From: Streptomyces sp. NBC_01775
GTDB lineage: Bacteria > Actinomycetota > Actinomycetes > Streptomycetales > Streptomycetaceae
Direction: 5' to 3'
DNA length: 64,000 bases
Assembly: GCF_035917675.1 (NCBI RefSeq)
Contig: NZ_CP109104.1
Span: forward strand, 8,184,001-8,248,000
The notes beneath the pieces are model-generated. The model saw only the letters and a program-made list of their open reading frames with translations, had not been told where the DNA came from and searched no databases. This document shows positions 53,817-64,000 of the stretch, in pieces. Both the position numbers and the translations under genes were made by a program. Numbering within the stretch: position 1 is the stretch's first letter; every line of letters begins with the position of its first letter.

Positions 53817-55009
53817 GCCTCACCCACGACAACTCCTCCCTCACCGGCCGGTGGCAGGGCGCCTTGATGGACAACTACGGCACCCCGCGCATCCCCCTCA
53901 CCCACGGTGAGGGCACCCGGCTGTGGGACGCCGAGGGCAAGCAGTACACCGACTTCGTGGGCGGCATCGCCGTCAACGCGCTCGGCACGGCGCACCCCGC
54001 CGTCGTCCGCGCCGTCTCCGACCAGGTCGCCACCCTCGGCCATGTCTCCAACCTGTTCATCGCCGAGCCGCCCGTCGCGCTGGCCGAGCAGCTGCTGGAG
54101 CTGGCCGGGCGGCCGGGCAGGGTCTACTTCGCCAACTCCGGCGCCGAGGCCGTCGAGGCCGTCTTCAAGATCGGCCGGCGCACCGGACGTCCCCACATGG
54201 TCGCCACCGAGGGCGGCTTCCACGGGCGCACCATGGGCGCCCTCGCGCTGACCGGACAGCCGGGCAAGCAGTACCCGTTCCTGCCGCTCCCCGGCGAGGT
54301 CACCCACATCCCCTACGGCGACGTGGAGGCCCTGCGTGCCGCCGTCACCGAGGAGACGGCGTTCGTCCTGCTGGAGCCGATCCAGGGGGAGAGCGGTGTC
54401 ATCGTCCCGCCCGAGGGCTACCTCGCGGCGGCCCGTGAGATCACCTCCGCCACCGGCACCCTGCTCGTCGTGGACGAGATCCAGACGGGTATCGGCAGGA
54501 CGGGCCACTGGTTCGCCTGCCAGGCCCAGGGCGTCGAGCCGGATGTCATCACGCTCGCCAAGGGCCTGGGCGGCGGGCTGCCGCTGGGTGCCACTCTTGC
54601 CTTCGGCCCGGCCGCCGAGCTGCTGACCCCCGGTCAGCACGGCTCCACCTTCGGCGGCAACCCGGTCGCCTGCGCGGCGGGGCTGGCCGTCCTGGAGACG
54701 ATCGCGGCCGACGGGCTGCTCGACCACGTCAAGCGCGTCGGCGCCCAGCTGCGCGAGGGGATCCTCGGCCTCGGGCACCCGATGGTCGGTCAGGTCCGTG
54801 GCGCGGGACTGCTGCTGGGTATCGTGCTCACCGAGCCGGTGGCGCCGCACGCGCAGCAGACGGCTCAGGACGCGGGATTCCTGGTGAACGCTGTCGCTCC
54901 GGACGTGCTACGGCTCGCCCCGCCGCTCATCCTCGGCGAGGAGGAGGCGGCAGCGCTCGTCCAGGCGCTGCCCGCTGTCCTCGACGCGGCAGCGGGAAGA
55001 CAGCGATGA
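53813..55009 (+). CDS. argD: Acetylornithine aminotransferase
   Basis: The protein has 398 residues of the class III aminotransferase fold. [20 protein letters not shown] is the phosphate-binding segment, [13 protein letters not shown] holds the PLP-ring aspartate, and [10 protein letters not shown] has the PLP lysine (about residue 250). It converts N-acetylglutamate semialdehyde to N-acetylornithine using glutamate. ATG 53813 overlaps argB and its stop overlaps argR, so argJBDR is a tightly coupled block. Confidence 0.97.
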   Translation: MSLTHDNSSLTGRWQGALMDNYGTPRIPLTHGEGTRLWDAEGKQYTDFVGGIAVNALGTAHPAVVRAVSDQVATLGHVSNLFIAEPPVALAEQLLELAGRPGRVYFANSGAEAVEAVFKIGRRTGRPHMVATEGGFHGRTMGALALTGQPGKQYPFLPLPGEVTHIPYGDVEALRAAVTEETAFVLLEPIQGESGVIVPPEGYLAAAREITSATGTLLVVDEIQTGIGRTGHWFACQAQGVEPDVITLAKGLGGGLPLGATLAFGPAAELLTPGQHGSTFGGNPVACAAGLAVLETIAADGLLDHVKRVGAQLREGILGLGHPMVGQVRGAGLLLGIVLTEPVAPHAQQTAQDAGFLVNAVAPDVLRLAPPLILGEEEAAALVQALPAVLDAAAGRQR

Positions 55010-55557
55010 GCCGAAGGGGTACGCGCACGATGACCGAGGAGCAGCACAACGGGCAGGCCGTTCCGCAGACCAGGATGGCCAGACACCGCCGGATCGTCGA
55101 CATCCTGAGCAGGCAGCCGGTCCGCTCCCAGAGCCAGCTCGCCAAGCTCCTGGCCGACGACGGGCTCACGGTCACCCAGGCGACCCTCTCGCGCGACCTC
55201 GACGAGCTGGGCGCGGTCAAGATCCGCAACACCGGGGGCGAGCTGATCTACGCGGTCCCCGCCGAGGGCGGGGACCCCACCCCCAAGGCGCCCCTGGGCG
55301 AGTCGGCCAGCGAGGCCCGCATGGCCCGGCTCGCGGGTGAACTCCTCATCTCCGCCGAGGCGTCGGCCAACCTCGTCGTGCTGCGTACCCCGCCGGGCGC
55401 CGCCCAGTTCCTGGCCTCCGCCATCGACCAGGCGGGCGTCCACGAGATCATCGGCACCATCGCGGGCGACGACACGCTCCTGCTCATCAGCCGGGCCCCC
55501 GACGGCGGCCAGGCCCTCGCCGACCACCTGCTGGGCCTCGCGCAGAAGGAGCGCTGA
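55006..55557 (+). CDS. argR: Arginine repressor
   Basis: The protein has 183 residues. After a short polar start comes the winged helix ([20 protein letters not shown] with [19 protein letters not shown]) and the C-terminal hexamerisation and arginine-binding domain ([14 protein letters not shown]). With arginine it represses biosynthetic genes, here probably both argCJBDR and argGH through the ARG-box-like sites at 50528-50563 and 59754-59767. ATG 55006 overlaps the argD stop. A terminator hairpin follows 10 bp after the stop, ending this operon before argG. Confidence 0.96.
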   Translation: MSRRGTRTMTEEQHNGQAVPQTRMARHRRIVDILSRQPVRSQSQLAKLLADDGLTVTQATLSRDLDELGAVKIRNTGGELIYAVPAEGGDPTPKAPLGESASEARMARLAGELLISAEASANLVVLRTPPGAAQFLASAIDQAGVHEIIGTIAGDDTLLLISRAPDGGQALADHLLGLAQKER

Positions 55558-55566
55558 GGCAGCGGA

Positions 55567-55591
55567 CCCCCGGGCCGGCCGCAGCCGGGGG
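55567..55591 (+). terminator. Terminator after argR
   Basis: CCCCCGG (55567-55573) and CCGGGGG (55585-55591) pair around an 11-base loop, 10 bp after the argR stop. No T-run. It separates argCJBDR from the genes inserted before argG. Confidence 0.6.
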
Positions 55592-55898
55592 CTCAGCCGC
55601 CGAGGTGACGGGGCCCGGTAGGCGCGGGTCTTGGCCCCGACGGCGCCCCCGGCGGGCAGCTTGCCGGCGGCCCCCGTCTTCGGCGACAGCGGGATGCTCA
55701 AACCCTCTGAACCGCCGGCGTCGCGTGCGGGGTTCCTCCGAGCCAGGGGCTTCCTCTGGTAGGTACGCACCATTACTCTCCCCCGTAGCCAGCAGCACAC
55801 CCCCCACCCAGGTTGCTCACTGGCACGGGCAGCACCTGTTCTCCTACGGCCCACAGCAGCCGGGTGACGAATTGACCGCCGCCCCCAGGAGGATCTCG
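55592..55898. other. Intergenic stretch upstream of the sugar dehydrogenase gene
   Basis: It has a CCGGCGGGC/GCCGGCGGCC-rich region near 55650 and an AT-richer part near 55770. I see no gene with a ribosome-binding site on either strand, and no RNA gene. The promoter of the following gene is expected in the right half. AGGAGG at 55888-55893 is the ribosome-binding site of that gene. Confidence 0.4.
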
Positions 55899-57083
55899 GT
55901 GAAAGTTCGCACAGGCTCGGCCATCCTCGGCACCTTCGCCCTGCTCGCCACGCTGACGTTATCCACGGCCTCGGCCCAGGAGCCCTCGGGGACCCCGGGG
56001 CCGTCGGCGTCCTCGGAAAGAGCCGCACCCCGGCAGGCCGACGTCGCGCTGACGAAGGTGACCGGCGACGCCGAGATGCCGACCGCCGCGGCGGCAGGCC
56101 CCGGCAAGACGCTCTGGATCGCCGAACGGCCCGGCAGGATACGGGTCCTGGACAAGCAGGGACTGGGCGCGCCCGTCCTCGACATCTCCGACGAGACCAC
56201 CATCGACGGCGAGCGCGGGCTCCTCGGCCTCGCGTTCGACCCCGCCTTCGAGCACCTCTACATCGCGTTCACCGACCTCGAAGGCACCAGCACCATCGAC
56301 GAGTTCGCCGTCAAGGACGGCAAGCTCCAGCCCGACACCCGCCGTACCGTCCTCACCCAGGAACAGCCCTACTCCAACCACAACGGCGGCGACCTCGCCT
56401 TCGGCCCCGACGGCCTGCTCTACATCGGCTTCGGCGACGGCGGCAGCGGCGGCGACCCGCACGGCAACGGGCAAAACCTCGGCACGCTCCTGGGCAAGAT
56501 GCTGCGCATCGACCCACGCGGTGGCACCGCCGAGAAGCCGTACACCATCCCCGAGGACAACCCCTTCGTGGGCCAGAGCGGCGCGCGCGGCGAGATCTGG
56601 TCGTACGGGCTGCGCAACCCCTGGCGGTTCTCCTTCGACGCGGCCAGTGGCGACCTGCTGATCGGTGACGTCGGCCAGAGCCTGCGTGAGGAGATCGACC
56701 GGGCCTCGGCCGACAGCAAGGGCGGCGAGAACTACGGCTGGTCCAGCATGGAGGGCTCGCTGCCCTACGGCGACAACACCGAGGAGCCGGCCAACCACGT
56801 GCGGCCCGTCTTCGAGTACGACCACGACCCGCAGCGCTGCTCGGTCACCGGCGGATACGTCTACCGGGGCGAGGCGATACCGGATCTGCGCGGAAAGTAC
56901 CTGTTCAGCGACTACTGCGAGGGCGCCATCCGGGCCCTGACGATGGAGAACGGCACGGTCACCGACGAGACCGACCTGGGGGTCGACGGCGGCGAGGTCG
57001 TCTCCTTCGCCCAGGACAGCGACCGCGAGGTGTACGTGCTGGCGCTCGACGGCAGCGTCTACCGCCTGGACCCGGCCGCGTAG
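55899..57083 (+). CDS. Secreted PQQ-dependent sugar dehydrogenase-like protein (GSDH family)
   Basis: The protein has 394 residues. A signal peptide (SAILGTFALLATLTLSTASA) leads into a six-bladed beta-propeller. Family motifs are AERPGRIRVLDKQG, GERGLLGLAFDPAF, HNGGDLAFGPDGLLYIGFGD (metal/PQQ region), YGLRNPWRFSFD and GGYVYRG. The group includes soluble aldose sugar dehydrogenases, which oxidise aldose sugars with PQQ and Ca2+ outside the membrane. No PQQ synthesis genes are visible. GTG 55899 follows AGGAGG. It interrupts the arginine gene cluster and has no obvious tie to it. Confidence 0.87.
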   Translation: MKVRTGSAILGTFALLATLTLSTASAQEPSGTPGPSASSERAAPRQADVALTKVTGDAEMPTAAAAGPGKTLWIAERPGRIRVLDKQGLGAPVLDISDETTIDGERGLLGLAFDPAFEHLYIAFTDLEGTSTIDEFAVKDGKLQPDTRRTVLTQEQPYSNHNGGDLAFGPDGLLYIGFGDGGSGGDPHGNGQNLGTLLGKMLRIDPRGGTAEKPYTIPEDNPFVGQSGARGEIWSYGLRNPWRFSFDAASGDLLIGDVGQSLREEIDRASADSKGGENYGWSSMEGSLPYGDNTEEPANHVRPVFEYDHDPQRCSVTGGYVYRGEAIPDLRGKYLFSDYCEGAIRALTMENGTVTDETDLGVDGGEVVSFAQDSDREVYVLALDGSVYRLDPAA

Positions 57084-57259
57084 GCCCTCCGCCCCGGGCC
57101 GCGTAGATGGCCCGGCCCGGGCCGCGTGGATCGCCGGTCCCCGGGGCGCCCGTCATCAGCCCCGGGGGCTCGCGATCCCGCGCCCTTCCGGCTCGCTCCG
57201 GGAGGGCGCGGCCGGCCGTGCCCCGGCGCCGGAGCGGCGCGCGGTGCCGCTCCGTCCGG

Positions 57260-58240
57260 TCAGCGGCTCTTGCGCGAGAGCCAGGCCGCCGCCAGGGCCC
57301 CCGAGACGTTGTGCCAGACCGAGAAGACGGCGGCGGGCAGCGCGGCCAGCGGGCTGAAGTGGGCGGTGGCCAGCGAGGCCGCCAGGCCCGAGTTCTGCAT
57401 CCCGACCTCGAAGGCCATGGCCCGGCTGGCGGGCTCGCCCAGCCGGGCGAGGCGCCCGGCGCCGTACCCCAGGGCGAGGCCCAGGCCGTTGTGCAGGACG
57501 ACCGCCAGCAGCACGATCGCGGCGGCCGACTTGATGGCATCCGCGCTGCCGGCCACCACCACGGCGACGATCACCGCGATCGTCAGCGCCGAGAGCCAGG
57601 GCAGCACCGGCAGCGCCCGCTTCACCAGCCGCGAGGCCACCAGCCGCACCAGCAGTCCGGCGATCACGGGCAGCAGCACCGTCTTGAGGATGTCGGTCAC
57701 CATCGAGCCCGCGTCCACCGGCAGGTACTCGCCCGCGAGCAGCAGCGTCAGCGGCGGCGTCACCAGCGGCGCCACCACCGTGGAGACGGTGGCAACGGAC
57801 ACGGACAGCGCCACATCGCCGCGCGCCAGATAGGTCACCACGTTCGAGGCGGTGCCGCTGGGGGCGCAGCCGACGAGGATCACACCGGCTGCCAGCTGCG
57901 GCGACAGGTCCAGCGCGTGCGCGATCAGCCAGCCCAGCCCCGGCATGAATATGTAGTGCGCCACCAGCCCGAGCGCCACCGCCCACGGCCGCTTCGCGAC
58001 GCCCTTGAAGTCCTGCGGCGTCATCGTCACGCCCATGCAGAACATCACCACACCGAGGAGGTACGGAACCGCCTCGCTGCTGCCGGAGAAGGTCCCCGGG
58101 CTCACCAGGCCGACCACCCCCGCGAGGAGGACGAGCACGGGGAAGAGGGTCACCGCGCGGCGGGCACCCCGCTGTTCGGCGGCGGCACTCGGGTCGGGCT
58201 CGGTGCCGGTGTCGGGCTCTTCGGTTCGTTCGCTTCGCAC
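57260..58240 (-). CDS. Bile acid:sodium symporter (BASS) family transporter
   Basis: The protein has about 326 residues and ten hydrophobic helices. VVMFCMGVTMTPQDFKGV, GVILVGCAPSGTASNVVTYL and AFEVGMQNSGLAASLATAHF are the signature segments of the BASS/ASBT fold, including the crossed-helix sodium sites. Bacterial members import organic anions such as pantoate, pyruvate or thiamine precursors with sodium. GTG 58240 is preferred because the frame upstream (to 58276) is unconserved. There is no clear ribosome-binding site, so the mRNA may be leaderless. Substrate unknown. Confidence 0.87.
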   Translation of the reverse strand: MRSERTEEPDTGTEPDPSAAAEQRGARRAVTLFPVLVLLAGVVGLVSPGTFSGSSEAVPYLLGVVMFCMGVTMTPQDFKGVAKRPWAVALGLVAHYIFMPGLGWLIAHALDLSPQLAAGVILVGCAPSGTASNVVTYLARGDVALSVSVATVSTVVAPLVTPPLTLLLAGEYLPVDAGSMVTDILKTVLLPVIAGLLVRLVASRLVKRALPVLPWLSALTIAVIVAVVVAGSADAIKSAAAIVLLAVVLHNGLGLALGYGAGRLARLGEPASRAMAFEVGMQNSGLAASLATAHFSPLAALPAAVFSVWHNVSGALAAAWLSRKSR

Positions 58241-58315
58241 CGTGTGAGATAACGCCCTGTTGGTGCGTACACGCAAGACCGTCTCGCCATGTGACCTGCG
58301 TCCCGGCCCCGTGAC

Positions 58316-59224
58316 TTACCCCCGCGGCCCCGTGACCTGCCCCCGTGGACCGGGATCCTTCACCGTCAGGATGCCCAGCGTCGATTGCGAGGGCAGCAGT
58401 CCGGACTCCAGGACGGCCTGGAAGACCGGGCGGTTCAGCTCGGCCAGCAGGGCGCAGCCGTCCTCGCCGAGCGCGCGGTAGGGCGCCGCGGCCAGCTCGT
58501 CGGTCATGCGCTCGACCTCGTCGCGCAGCTCCCGGCCGGGCCCGGTGGCCCGCCCCGCCGTGTCCACCAGGCCCCGCTCCGCCAGCCGCGCACGGGCCGC
58601 CTCCCAGTCCTGGGCGCTCCAGCCGCGCGAGGCGAAGTTCTCCACCGGGGCCGCGTCGATCGCGGCGAAGGAGACCAGCGCCTCGCAGCCGTCCAGGCCG
58701 GCCGCGAGCAGTGCGGCCACATGGCCGTCACCGCGGTGTTCGCGCAACACGTTCGCGGCCTGCCACAGCACCATGTGCGGCTCGTCCGGCCACGGAAGCG
58801 CCGCGTTCGCCGCCGCCAGCGGACGACCCGCGAGTGCCGCGGCCTCGGCCGCCGTACGGGCCAGGTCCGCCGCCCGGGCGAGGCGGGGATCGCCGGTCAG
58901 CTCGCCGAGCATGGCGCGCAGCGTCGCGTCCACGCCCCTGGCGCGTGCCTCCAGCACGGTGGCGGGCGACGCGGTCCGCCAGGCGGCGGGCACGTGTGCC
59001 GCGACCATGCCGGGGCTGAAGCTGTAGAAGGTGGCGGTGACCAGCTCCGGTGTCGCGGGCCCGAGCGGGGCGGCACGAAGTGCGAAGTAGGTGGGCCAGC
59101 GCTCGCTCGTGTCGTAGCCGAGCGCCTCCGTCTCCCGGGCGACCTCGGGGGAGAAGTACACAGGGGCGTAGACGGGTTCGAGCTGGTGCCACATCTGCCG
59201 GGCGAGACTCGGAAAGTCGGTCAT
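58316..59224 (-). CDS. SCO6745-family protein
   Basis: The protein has 302 residues, rich in Ala and mostly helical, with no signal or membrane segment. The start (LARQMWHQLEPVYAPVYFSP) and the later FYSFSPGMVAAHVPAAWRTA match the actinobacterial SCO6745-like family as I know it. The C-terminal half has a winged-helix-like part (RARLAERGLVDTAGRATGPG). The last residues repeat GPRGQVT and come from a 21-bp tandem duplication (58305-58346) that also sets the stop codon. ATG 59224 is used. Function unknown. Confidence 0.75.
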   Translation of the reverse strand: MTDFPSLARQMWHQLEPVYAPVYFSPEVARETEALGYDTSERWPTYFALRAAPLGPATPELVTATFYSFSPGMVAAHVPAAWRTASPATVLEARARGVDATLRAMLGELTGDPRLARAADLARTAAEAAALAGRPLAAANAALPWPDEPHMVLWQAANVLREHRGDGHVAALLAAGLDGCEALVSFAAIDAAPVENFASRGWSAQDWEAARARLAERGLVDTAGRATGPGRELRDEVERMTDELAAAPYRALGEDGCALLAELNRPVFQAVLESGLLPSQSTLGILTVKDPGPRGQVTGPRG

Positions 59225-59296
59225 GGGCGACAAGCTACCGAGTAATGTGAACAGCGTCAACATGCATGAACGAGGCTCCGCGCGCACGCTGAATTC

Positions 59297-59677
59297 ATGA
59301 CCGCTCACAAGAAGTTGACCGTCCGGATCCGCCGCGTCTACGAGGACCCCGAACCGGAAGAGGACGGCGTCCGCGTTCTCGTCGACCGCGTCTGGCCGCG
59401 CGGCGAGTCCAAGGAGCGCGCGGCCCTGGACGCCTGGGAGAAGGGTGTCGCGCCCAGTACCGAGCTGCGCAAGTGGTACGGGCACGACCCGGAGCGCTTC
59501 GAGGGCTTCGTCGACCGCTACCGTGCCGAGCTGGAGACCGACGAGGGGGAGCGGGCGCTGGGTGATCTGCTCTCCCATGCTCCCCGTGGTGGCACCCTCA
59601 CGCTGCTGACAGCCACGAAGGACCTCTCGCTCTCCCATGCGCGGGTCCTGGAGGAGGAGCTGCGGAAACGGGTCTGA
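59297..59677 (+). CDS. DUF488 protein
   Basis: The protein has 126 residues. The text VLVDRVWPRGESKERAALDA followed by PSTELRKWYGHDPERFEGF and TLLTATKDLSLSHA is the DUF488 signature. Some members are thought to bind metals or nucleic acids, but the function is unproven. ATG 59297 is clear. It is the last of four genes between argR and argG, and the argG promoter begins 57 bp after its stop. Confidence 0.88.
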   Translation: MTAHKKLTVRIRRVYEDPEPEEDGVRVLVDRVWPRGESKERAALDAWEKGVAPSTELRKWYGHDPERFEGFVDRYRAELETDEGERALGDLLSHAPRGGTLTLLTATKDLSLSHARVLEEELRKRV

Positions 59678-59733
59678 GGGGGCCGGGCGGGGATGAGGCC
59701 GGCCTCGGGGCCGCGACGGAGGCCGGGCGTGCA

Positions 59734-59767
59734 TTGACGAAACATACGGTGGAGTGCATACTTATGC
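59734..59767 (+). promoter_or_regulatory. argG promoter with ARG-box-like palindrome
   Basis: TTGACG (59734-59739) and CATACT (59757-59762) are 17 bp apart. GCATA-N2-TATGC (59756-59767) overlaps the minus-10, and a second palindromic TGCATGCA follows near 59775. Both resemble Streptomyces ARG boxes. argGH is therefore likely repressed by ArgR independently of argCJBDR. Confidence 0.7.
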
Positions 59768-59797
59768 CTGTCAGTGCATGCATGTGAGGAGAAGCCC

Positions 59798-60991
59798 GTG
59801 ACCGAGCGCGTCGTACTCGCCTACTCAGGCGGTCTGGACACCTCCGTCTGCATCGGCTGGATCGCCGAGGAGACCGGTGCCGAGGTCGTCGCCGTCGCCG
59901 TCGATGTCGGACAGGGCGGCGAGGACCTGGACGTCATCCGCAAGCGCGCGCTGGCCTGCGGCGCGGTCGAGGCCGAGGTCGCGGACGCCAGGGACGAGTT
60001 CGCCGACGAGTACTGCCTCCCGGCGATCAAGGCCAACGCGCTCTACATGGACCGCTATCCGCTGGTCTCCGCGCTCTCCCGGCCCACCATCGTCAAGCAC
60101 CTGGTGGCCGCCGCCCGGAAGCACGGCGCCGGCACCGTGGCGCACGGCTGCACCGGCAAGGGCAACGACCAGGTGCGGTTCGAGGCCGGAATCTCCTCCC
60201 TCGCCCCCGACCTCAAGTGCATCGCCCCCGTACGCGACTACGCCATGACGCGGGACAAGGCCATCGCCTTCTGCGAGGAGAAGGGCCTCCCGATCGCGAC
60301 GACCAAGAAGTCGCCCTACTCGATCGACCAGAACGTCTTCGGAAGGGCCGTCGAGACCGGCTTCCTGGAGGACATCTGGAACGGCCCGGTCGAGGACGTC
60401 TACGACTACACCGCCGACCCCGCCACCCCGCGCGAGGCCGACGAGGTCGTCATCACCTTCGACAAGGGCGTCCCCGTCGCCCTCGACGGCAAGCCCGTCA
60501 GCGTGCTCCAGGCCATCCAGCAGCTCAACGAGCGGGCCGGGGCCCAGGGCGTAGGCCGGATCGACATGGTCGAGGACCGGCTCGTGGGCATCAAGTCCCG
60601 GGAGATCTACGAGTCCCCGGGCGGCATCGCACTGATCACAGCCCACCAGGAGCTGGAGAACGTCACCGTCGAGCGTGAGCTGGCCCGCTACAAGCGGCAG
60701 GTGGAGCAGCGCTGGAGCGAGCTGGTCTACGACGGCCTGTGGTTCTCCCCCCTCAAGCGCGCCCTCGACGGCTTCATCGACGAGGCCAACCAGCACGTGA
60801 GCGGCGACATCCGCATGACGCTGCACGGCGGCCGGGCGGTGGTGACCGGGCGGCGGTCCGAGCAGTCGCTGTACGACTTCAACCTGGCGACGTACGACAC
60901 GGGTGACACGTTCGACCAGTCGATGTCCAAGGGCTTCATCGACATCTTCGGCCTCTCGTCCAAGATGGCCGCCAAGCGCGACCAGTCGTAG
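59798..60991 (+). CDS. argG: Argininosuccinate synthase
   Basis: The protein has 397 residues. The PP-loop ATP site ([13 protein letters not shown]) is at residues 5-17, and the citrulline/aspartate-binding regions include [15 protein letters not shown] and [14 protein letters not shown]. It joins citrulline and aspartate with ATP, step 7 of arginine synthesis. GTG 59798 follows GAGGAGAAG; the in-frame ATG at 59774 would overlap the ARG-box region. It precedes argH with a 117-bp gap that holds a large hairpin. In S. coelicolor argG is, from memory, far from the other arg genes, whereas here it is next to argH. Confidence 0.97.
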   Translation: MTERVVLAYSGGLDTSVCIGWIAEETGAEVVAVAVDVGQGGEDLDVIRKRALACGAVEAEVADARDEFADEYCLPAIKANALYMDRYPLVSALSRPTIVKHLVAAARKHGAGTVAHGCTGKGNDQVRFEAGISSLAPDLKCIAPVRDYAMTRDKAIAFCEEKGLPIATTKKSPYSIDQNVFGRAVETGFLEDIWNGPVEDVYDYTADPATPREADEVVITFDKGVPVALDGKPVSVLQAIQQLNERAGAQGVGRIDMVEDRLVGIKSREIYESPGGIALITAHQELENVTVERELARYKRQVEQRWSELVYDGLWFSPLKRALDGFIDEANQHVSGDIRMTLHGGRAVVTGRRSEQSLYDFNLATYDTGDTFDQSMSKGFIDIFGLSSKMAAKRDQS

Positions 60992-61011
60992 CCGGCCATC
61001 CCACCCCCGGT

Positions 61012-62545
<1,534 letters not shown>

Positions 62546-62583
62546 GTCCGCGCCCCCGGCGCACCGCGGTCCGCACGGACACA

Positions 62584-62613
62584 CGGGCCCCCGCACCGGT
62601 GTGCGGGGGCCCG
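62584..62613 (+). terminator. argH terminator hairpin
   Basis: A 13-bp perfect stem: CGGGCCCCCGCAC (62584-62596) and GTGCGGGGGCCCG (62601-62613) around CGGT. It begins 39 bp after the argH stop. There is no T-run, but the stem is the most stable in this part of the window. Confidence 0.8.
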
Positions 62614-62668
62614 CGCACGTGCCGGGTACGGTGGTGCGGCCAACCGAGCCGCCAGCCGGGAGATGCCG

Positions 62669-63640
62669 ATGCCCCTGACCCGCCTCGCCTCGGCGACGAC
62701 GCCGACCGCCCACCTCGGGCTGGGCCTCGCCGCCGTCGGCCGCCCCGCGTACCTCACCCTCGGCCGGGACGCCGAGCTGCCGGGCGACCGCAGCCCCGAA
62801 GCGCTGCGCGCCCGCACCCACGAACTCCTCGACGCCGCCTACGCCCAGGGCGTGCGCTACCTGGACGCGGCCCGCTCCTACGGCCGCGCCGAGGAGTTCC
62901 TCGCGAGCTGGCTCGCCGAGCACCCGGAGATCCAGGACGTGGTGGTCGGCAGCAAGTGGGGCTACACCTACGTGGGGGAGTGGCGCACCGAGGCCGACGT
63001 CCACGAGGTCAAGGACCACGGGCTCGCGGCCTACGAGCGGCAGCTGGCCGAGACCCGCGAACTGCTGGGGGAGCGGCTGGATCTGTACCAGATCCACTCC
63101 CTCACACCGCAGAGCCCCGCGCTGAGCGACACGGCGCTCCACGAGCGGCTGGCCGAGCTGGCGGCCGAGGGCGTCACCATCGGCTTCAGCACCAGCGGTC
63201 CCGCGCAGGCCGACGCGATCCGCGCCGCGCTGTCCGTCACCGTCGCCGGCGAGCCCCTCTTCCGTACCGTCCAGAGCACCTACAACCTCCTGGAGACCTC
63301 GGCCGGCGGCGCGCTTGCCGAGGCGCACGACGCGGGGCTGACCGTGATCGTCAAGGAGGGCATGGCGAACGGCAGGCTCGCGGGACAGCGGGCGCCCGGC
63401 CCGCTGCGCGAGGTGGCCGACGCGACGGGTACGACGCCCGACGCGGTCGCCCTGGCCGCCGCGTTGCGCATGCCGTGGGCCGGCGTCGTACTCTCGGGCG
63501 CCGCGACCGCCGGTGAGCTGCACTCCAATCTGCTGGGCGCGGCGGCCGACCTGGACGAGTCCCAACTCGCGCTGCTGGCGGGCCTCGTGGAGGAGCCGAC
63601 GGCCTACTGGCAGTACCGCTCCGAGCTGCCCTGGCACTGA
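62669..63640 (+). CDS. Aldo/keto reductase
   Basis: The protein has about 323 residues and a TIM barrel. Recognisable parts are YLDAARSYGRAEEFLASWL (catalytic Asp/Tyr region), VVVGSKWGYTYVGEW (Lys), DLYQIHSLTPQSP (His) and the C-terminal VVLSGAATAGELHSNL. The pattern suggests the YajO/L-glyceraldehyde reductase-like group. ATG 62669 is favoured because CGGGAG lies at a proper distance; ATG 62663 two codons upstream is an alternative. It appears monocistronic and ends at a long hairpin. The substrate is unknown. Confidence 0.87.
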   Translation: MPLTRLASATTPTAHLGLGLAAVGRPAYLTLGRDAELPGDRSPEALRARTHELLDAAYAQGVRYLDAARSYGRAEEFLASWLAEHPEIQDVVVGSKWGYTYVGEWRTEADVHEVKDHGLAAYERQLAETRELLGERLDLYQIHSLTPQSPALSDTALHERLAELAAEGVTIGFSTSGPAQADAIRAALSVTVAGEPLFRTVQSTYNLLETSAGGALAEAHDAGLTVIVKEGMANGRLAGQRAPGPLREVADATGTTPDAVALAAALRMPWAGVVLSGAATAGELHSNLLGAAADLDESQLALLAGLVEEPTAYWQYRSELPWH

Positions 63641-63646
63641 AGTACA

Positions 63647-63700
63647 CCCGGAAACCCCAGGTCATGCGCTTCTTGTGAGCATGACACCCCGGTTTCCGGG
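63647..63700 (+). terminator. Terminator after the aldo/keto reductase
   Basis: CCCGGAAACC (63647-63656) pairs with GGTTTCCGGG (63691-63700); within the loop GTCATGC pairs with GCATGAC. The cruciform-like structure starts 6 bp after the stop and lies 40 bp before the next gene. Confidence 0.75.
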
Positions 63701-63740
63701 CAGGTCCCCTGTCGCACTTTGACAACCGGGAGACCAAGAA

Positions 63741-64000
63741 ATGAAAAAGGCATCGACAGCCGCAGTGGCGTTCACCCTCTCCGTGGCCGCGGTCGCGGGC
63801 GCCGTCGGGTTCACCGCGGGAGCATCCAACGCGGAGGCACGGAAGAGGCCGGAACCCGTCGTCCAGAACGAGTTCGACCCCCTCGGCCCGCCGATGCACC
63901 AGATCAAGCACGCGGGCCGCACCGTGCACTACAGCGACACCGGCGAGAAGCACGGTGACCCGGTCGTCTTCATGGGCGGCACCGGCACAACGGCGCGCGC
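63741..64000 (+). CDS. Secreted alpha/beta hydrolase, 3' truncated by window edge
   Basis: About 86 residues are visible. A signal peptide (KKASTAAVAFTLSVAAVAGA, cleavage near SNAEA) is followed by VHYSDTGEKHGDPVVFMGGTG, the start of an alpha/beta-hydrolase fold with an HGG-like oxyanion loop written as MGGTG. The catalytic serine and histidine lie outside the window. ATG 63741 follows CGGGAGACC. It is likely an extracellular esterase or peptidase-like enzyme; the fold call rests only on this N-terminal part. Confidence 0.65.
   Translation, partial: MKKASTAAVAFTLSVAAVAGAVGFTAGASNAEARKRPEPVVQNEFDPLGPPMHQIKHAGRTVHYSDTGEKHGDPVVFMGGTGTTAR

Overview
The window is high-GC actinobacterial chromosome, almost certainly Streptomyces. 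Nearly every reading frame ends its codons in G or C, GTG starts and four-base ATGA/GTGA overlaps are common, and the gene content is typical of the genus (DUF2510, DUF1844, DUF2795, DUF1918, SseB, SCO6745-type and mycosin-like genes). The order of the glnA4-like locus, infC-rpmI-rplT, trmH-like gene, PAS kinase, pheST and the arg genes matches, from memory, the core region around SCO1613 to SCO1570 of S. coelicolor. I see no rRNA, tRNA, CRISPR array, prophage or complete insertion sequence.

Layout. 1-4.5 kb: the 3' part of a Ro60/TROVE gene, a solitary metal-receptor protein, and a TDT transporter divergent from its LysR regulator. 4.6-11.5 kb: a mono/polyamine (probably ethanolamine) catabolic locus with a gamma-glutamyl hydrolase, permease and FadR-type regulator on the minus strand, facing a glutamine-synthetase-like ligase, aldehyde dehydrogenase and SDR on the plus strand. 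11.5-21.6 kb: a LanC relic, secreted and membrane proteins including a mycosin-like protease pair, a beta-lactamase-fold hydrolase, SseB and an aquaporin. 22-30 kb: the translation block infC-rpmI-rplT (IF3 probably starts at ATC, behind an attenuator-like leader), an rRNA/tRNA methyltransferase, a PAS histidine kinase and pheS-pheT. 30-40 kb: a PP2C relic, an MFS transporter, 3-hydroxybutyryl-CoA dehydrogenase, a DMT exporter/MocR pair and assorted small genes. 39.6-46.6 kb: an aldo/keto reductase, an ArsR-SRPBCC fusion, an epoxide-hydrolase pseudogene, an ADP-ribosylglycohydrolase, a MerR-carboxymuconolactone decarboxylase operon and a macro-domain protein. 46.7-50.4 kb: a lyase, a C4-dicarboxylate transporter and a GntR regulator. 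50.5-62.5 kb: arginine biosynthesis as argCJBDR, then four unrelated genes, then argGH. The last genes are an aldo/keto reductase and the start of a secreted alpha/beta hydrolase.

How parts work together. The arg genes form two transcription units, each with a near-consensus promoter overlapped by ARG-box-like palindromes, so the ArgR encoded here probably controls both. A MerR gene and an aldo/keto reductase 3.6 kb away have the same operator at the same position in 19-bp-spacer promoters, which suggests a two-promoter MerR regulon. The dicarboxylate transporter and lyase lie behind a double GTCTAGAC operator next to a matching GntR/UTRA gene. Three decayed genes (LanC-like, SpoIIE-type PP2C, epoxide hydrolase) sit in what look like empty intergenic regions. 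Several dispersed and tandem repeats occur between genes.

All calls come from reading the sequence and from family knowledge. No database search, alignment or folding program was run. Promoters, operators and terminators are predictions from pattern.
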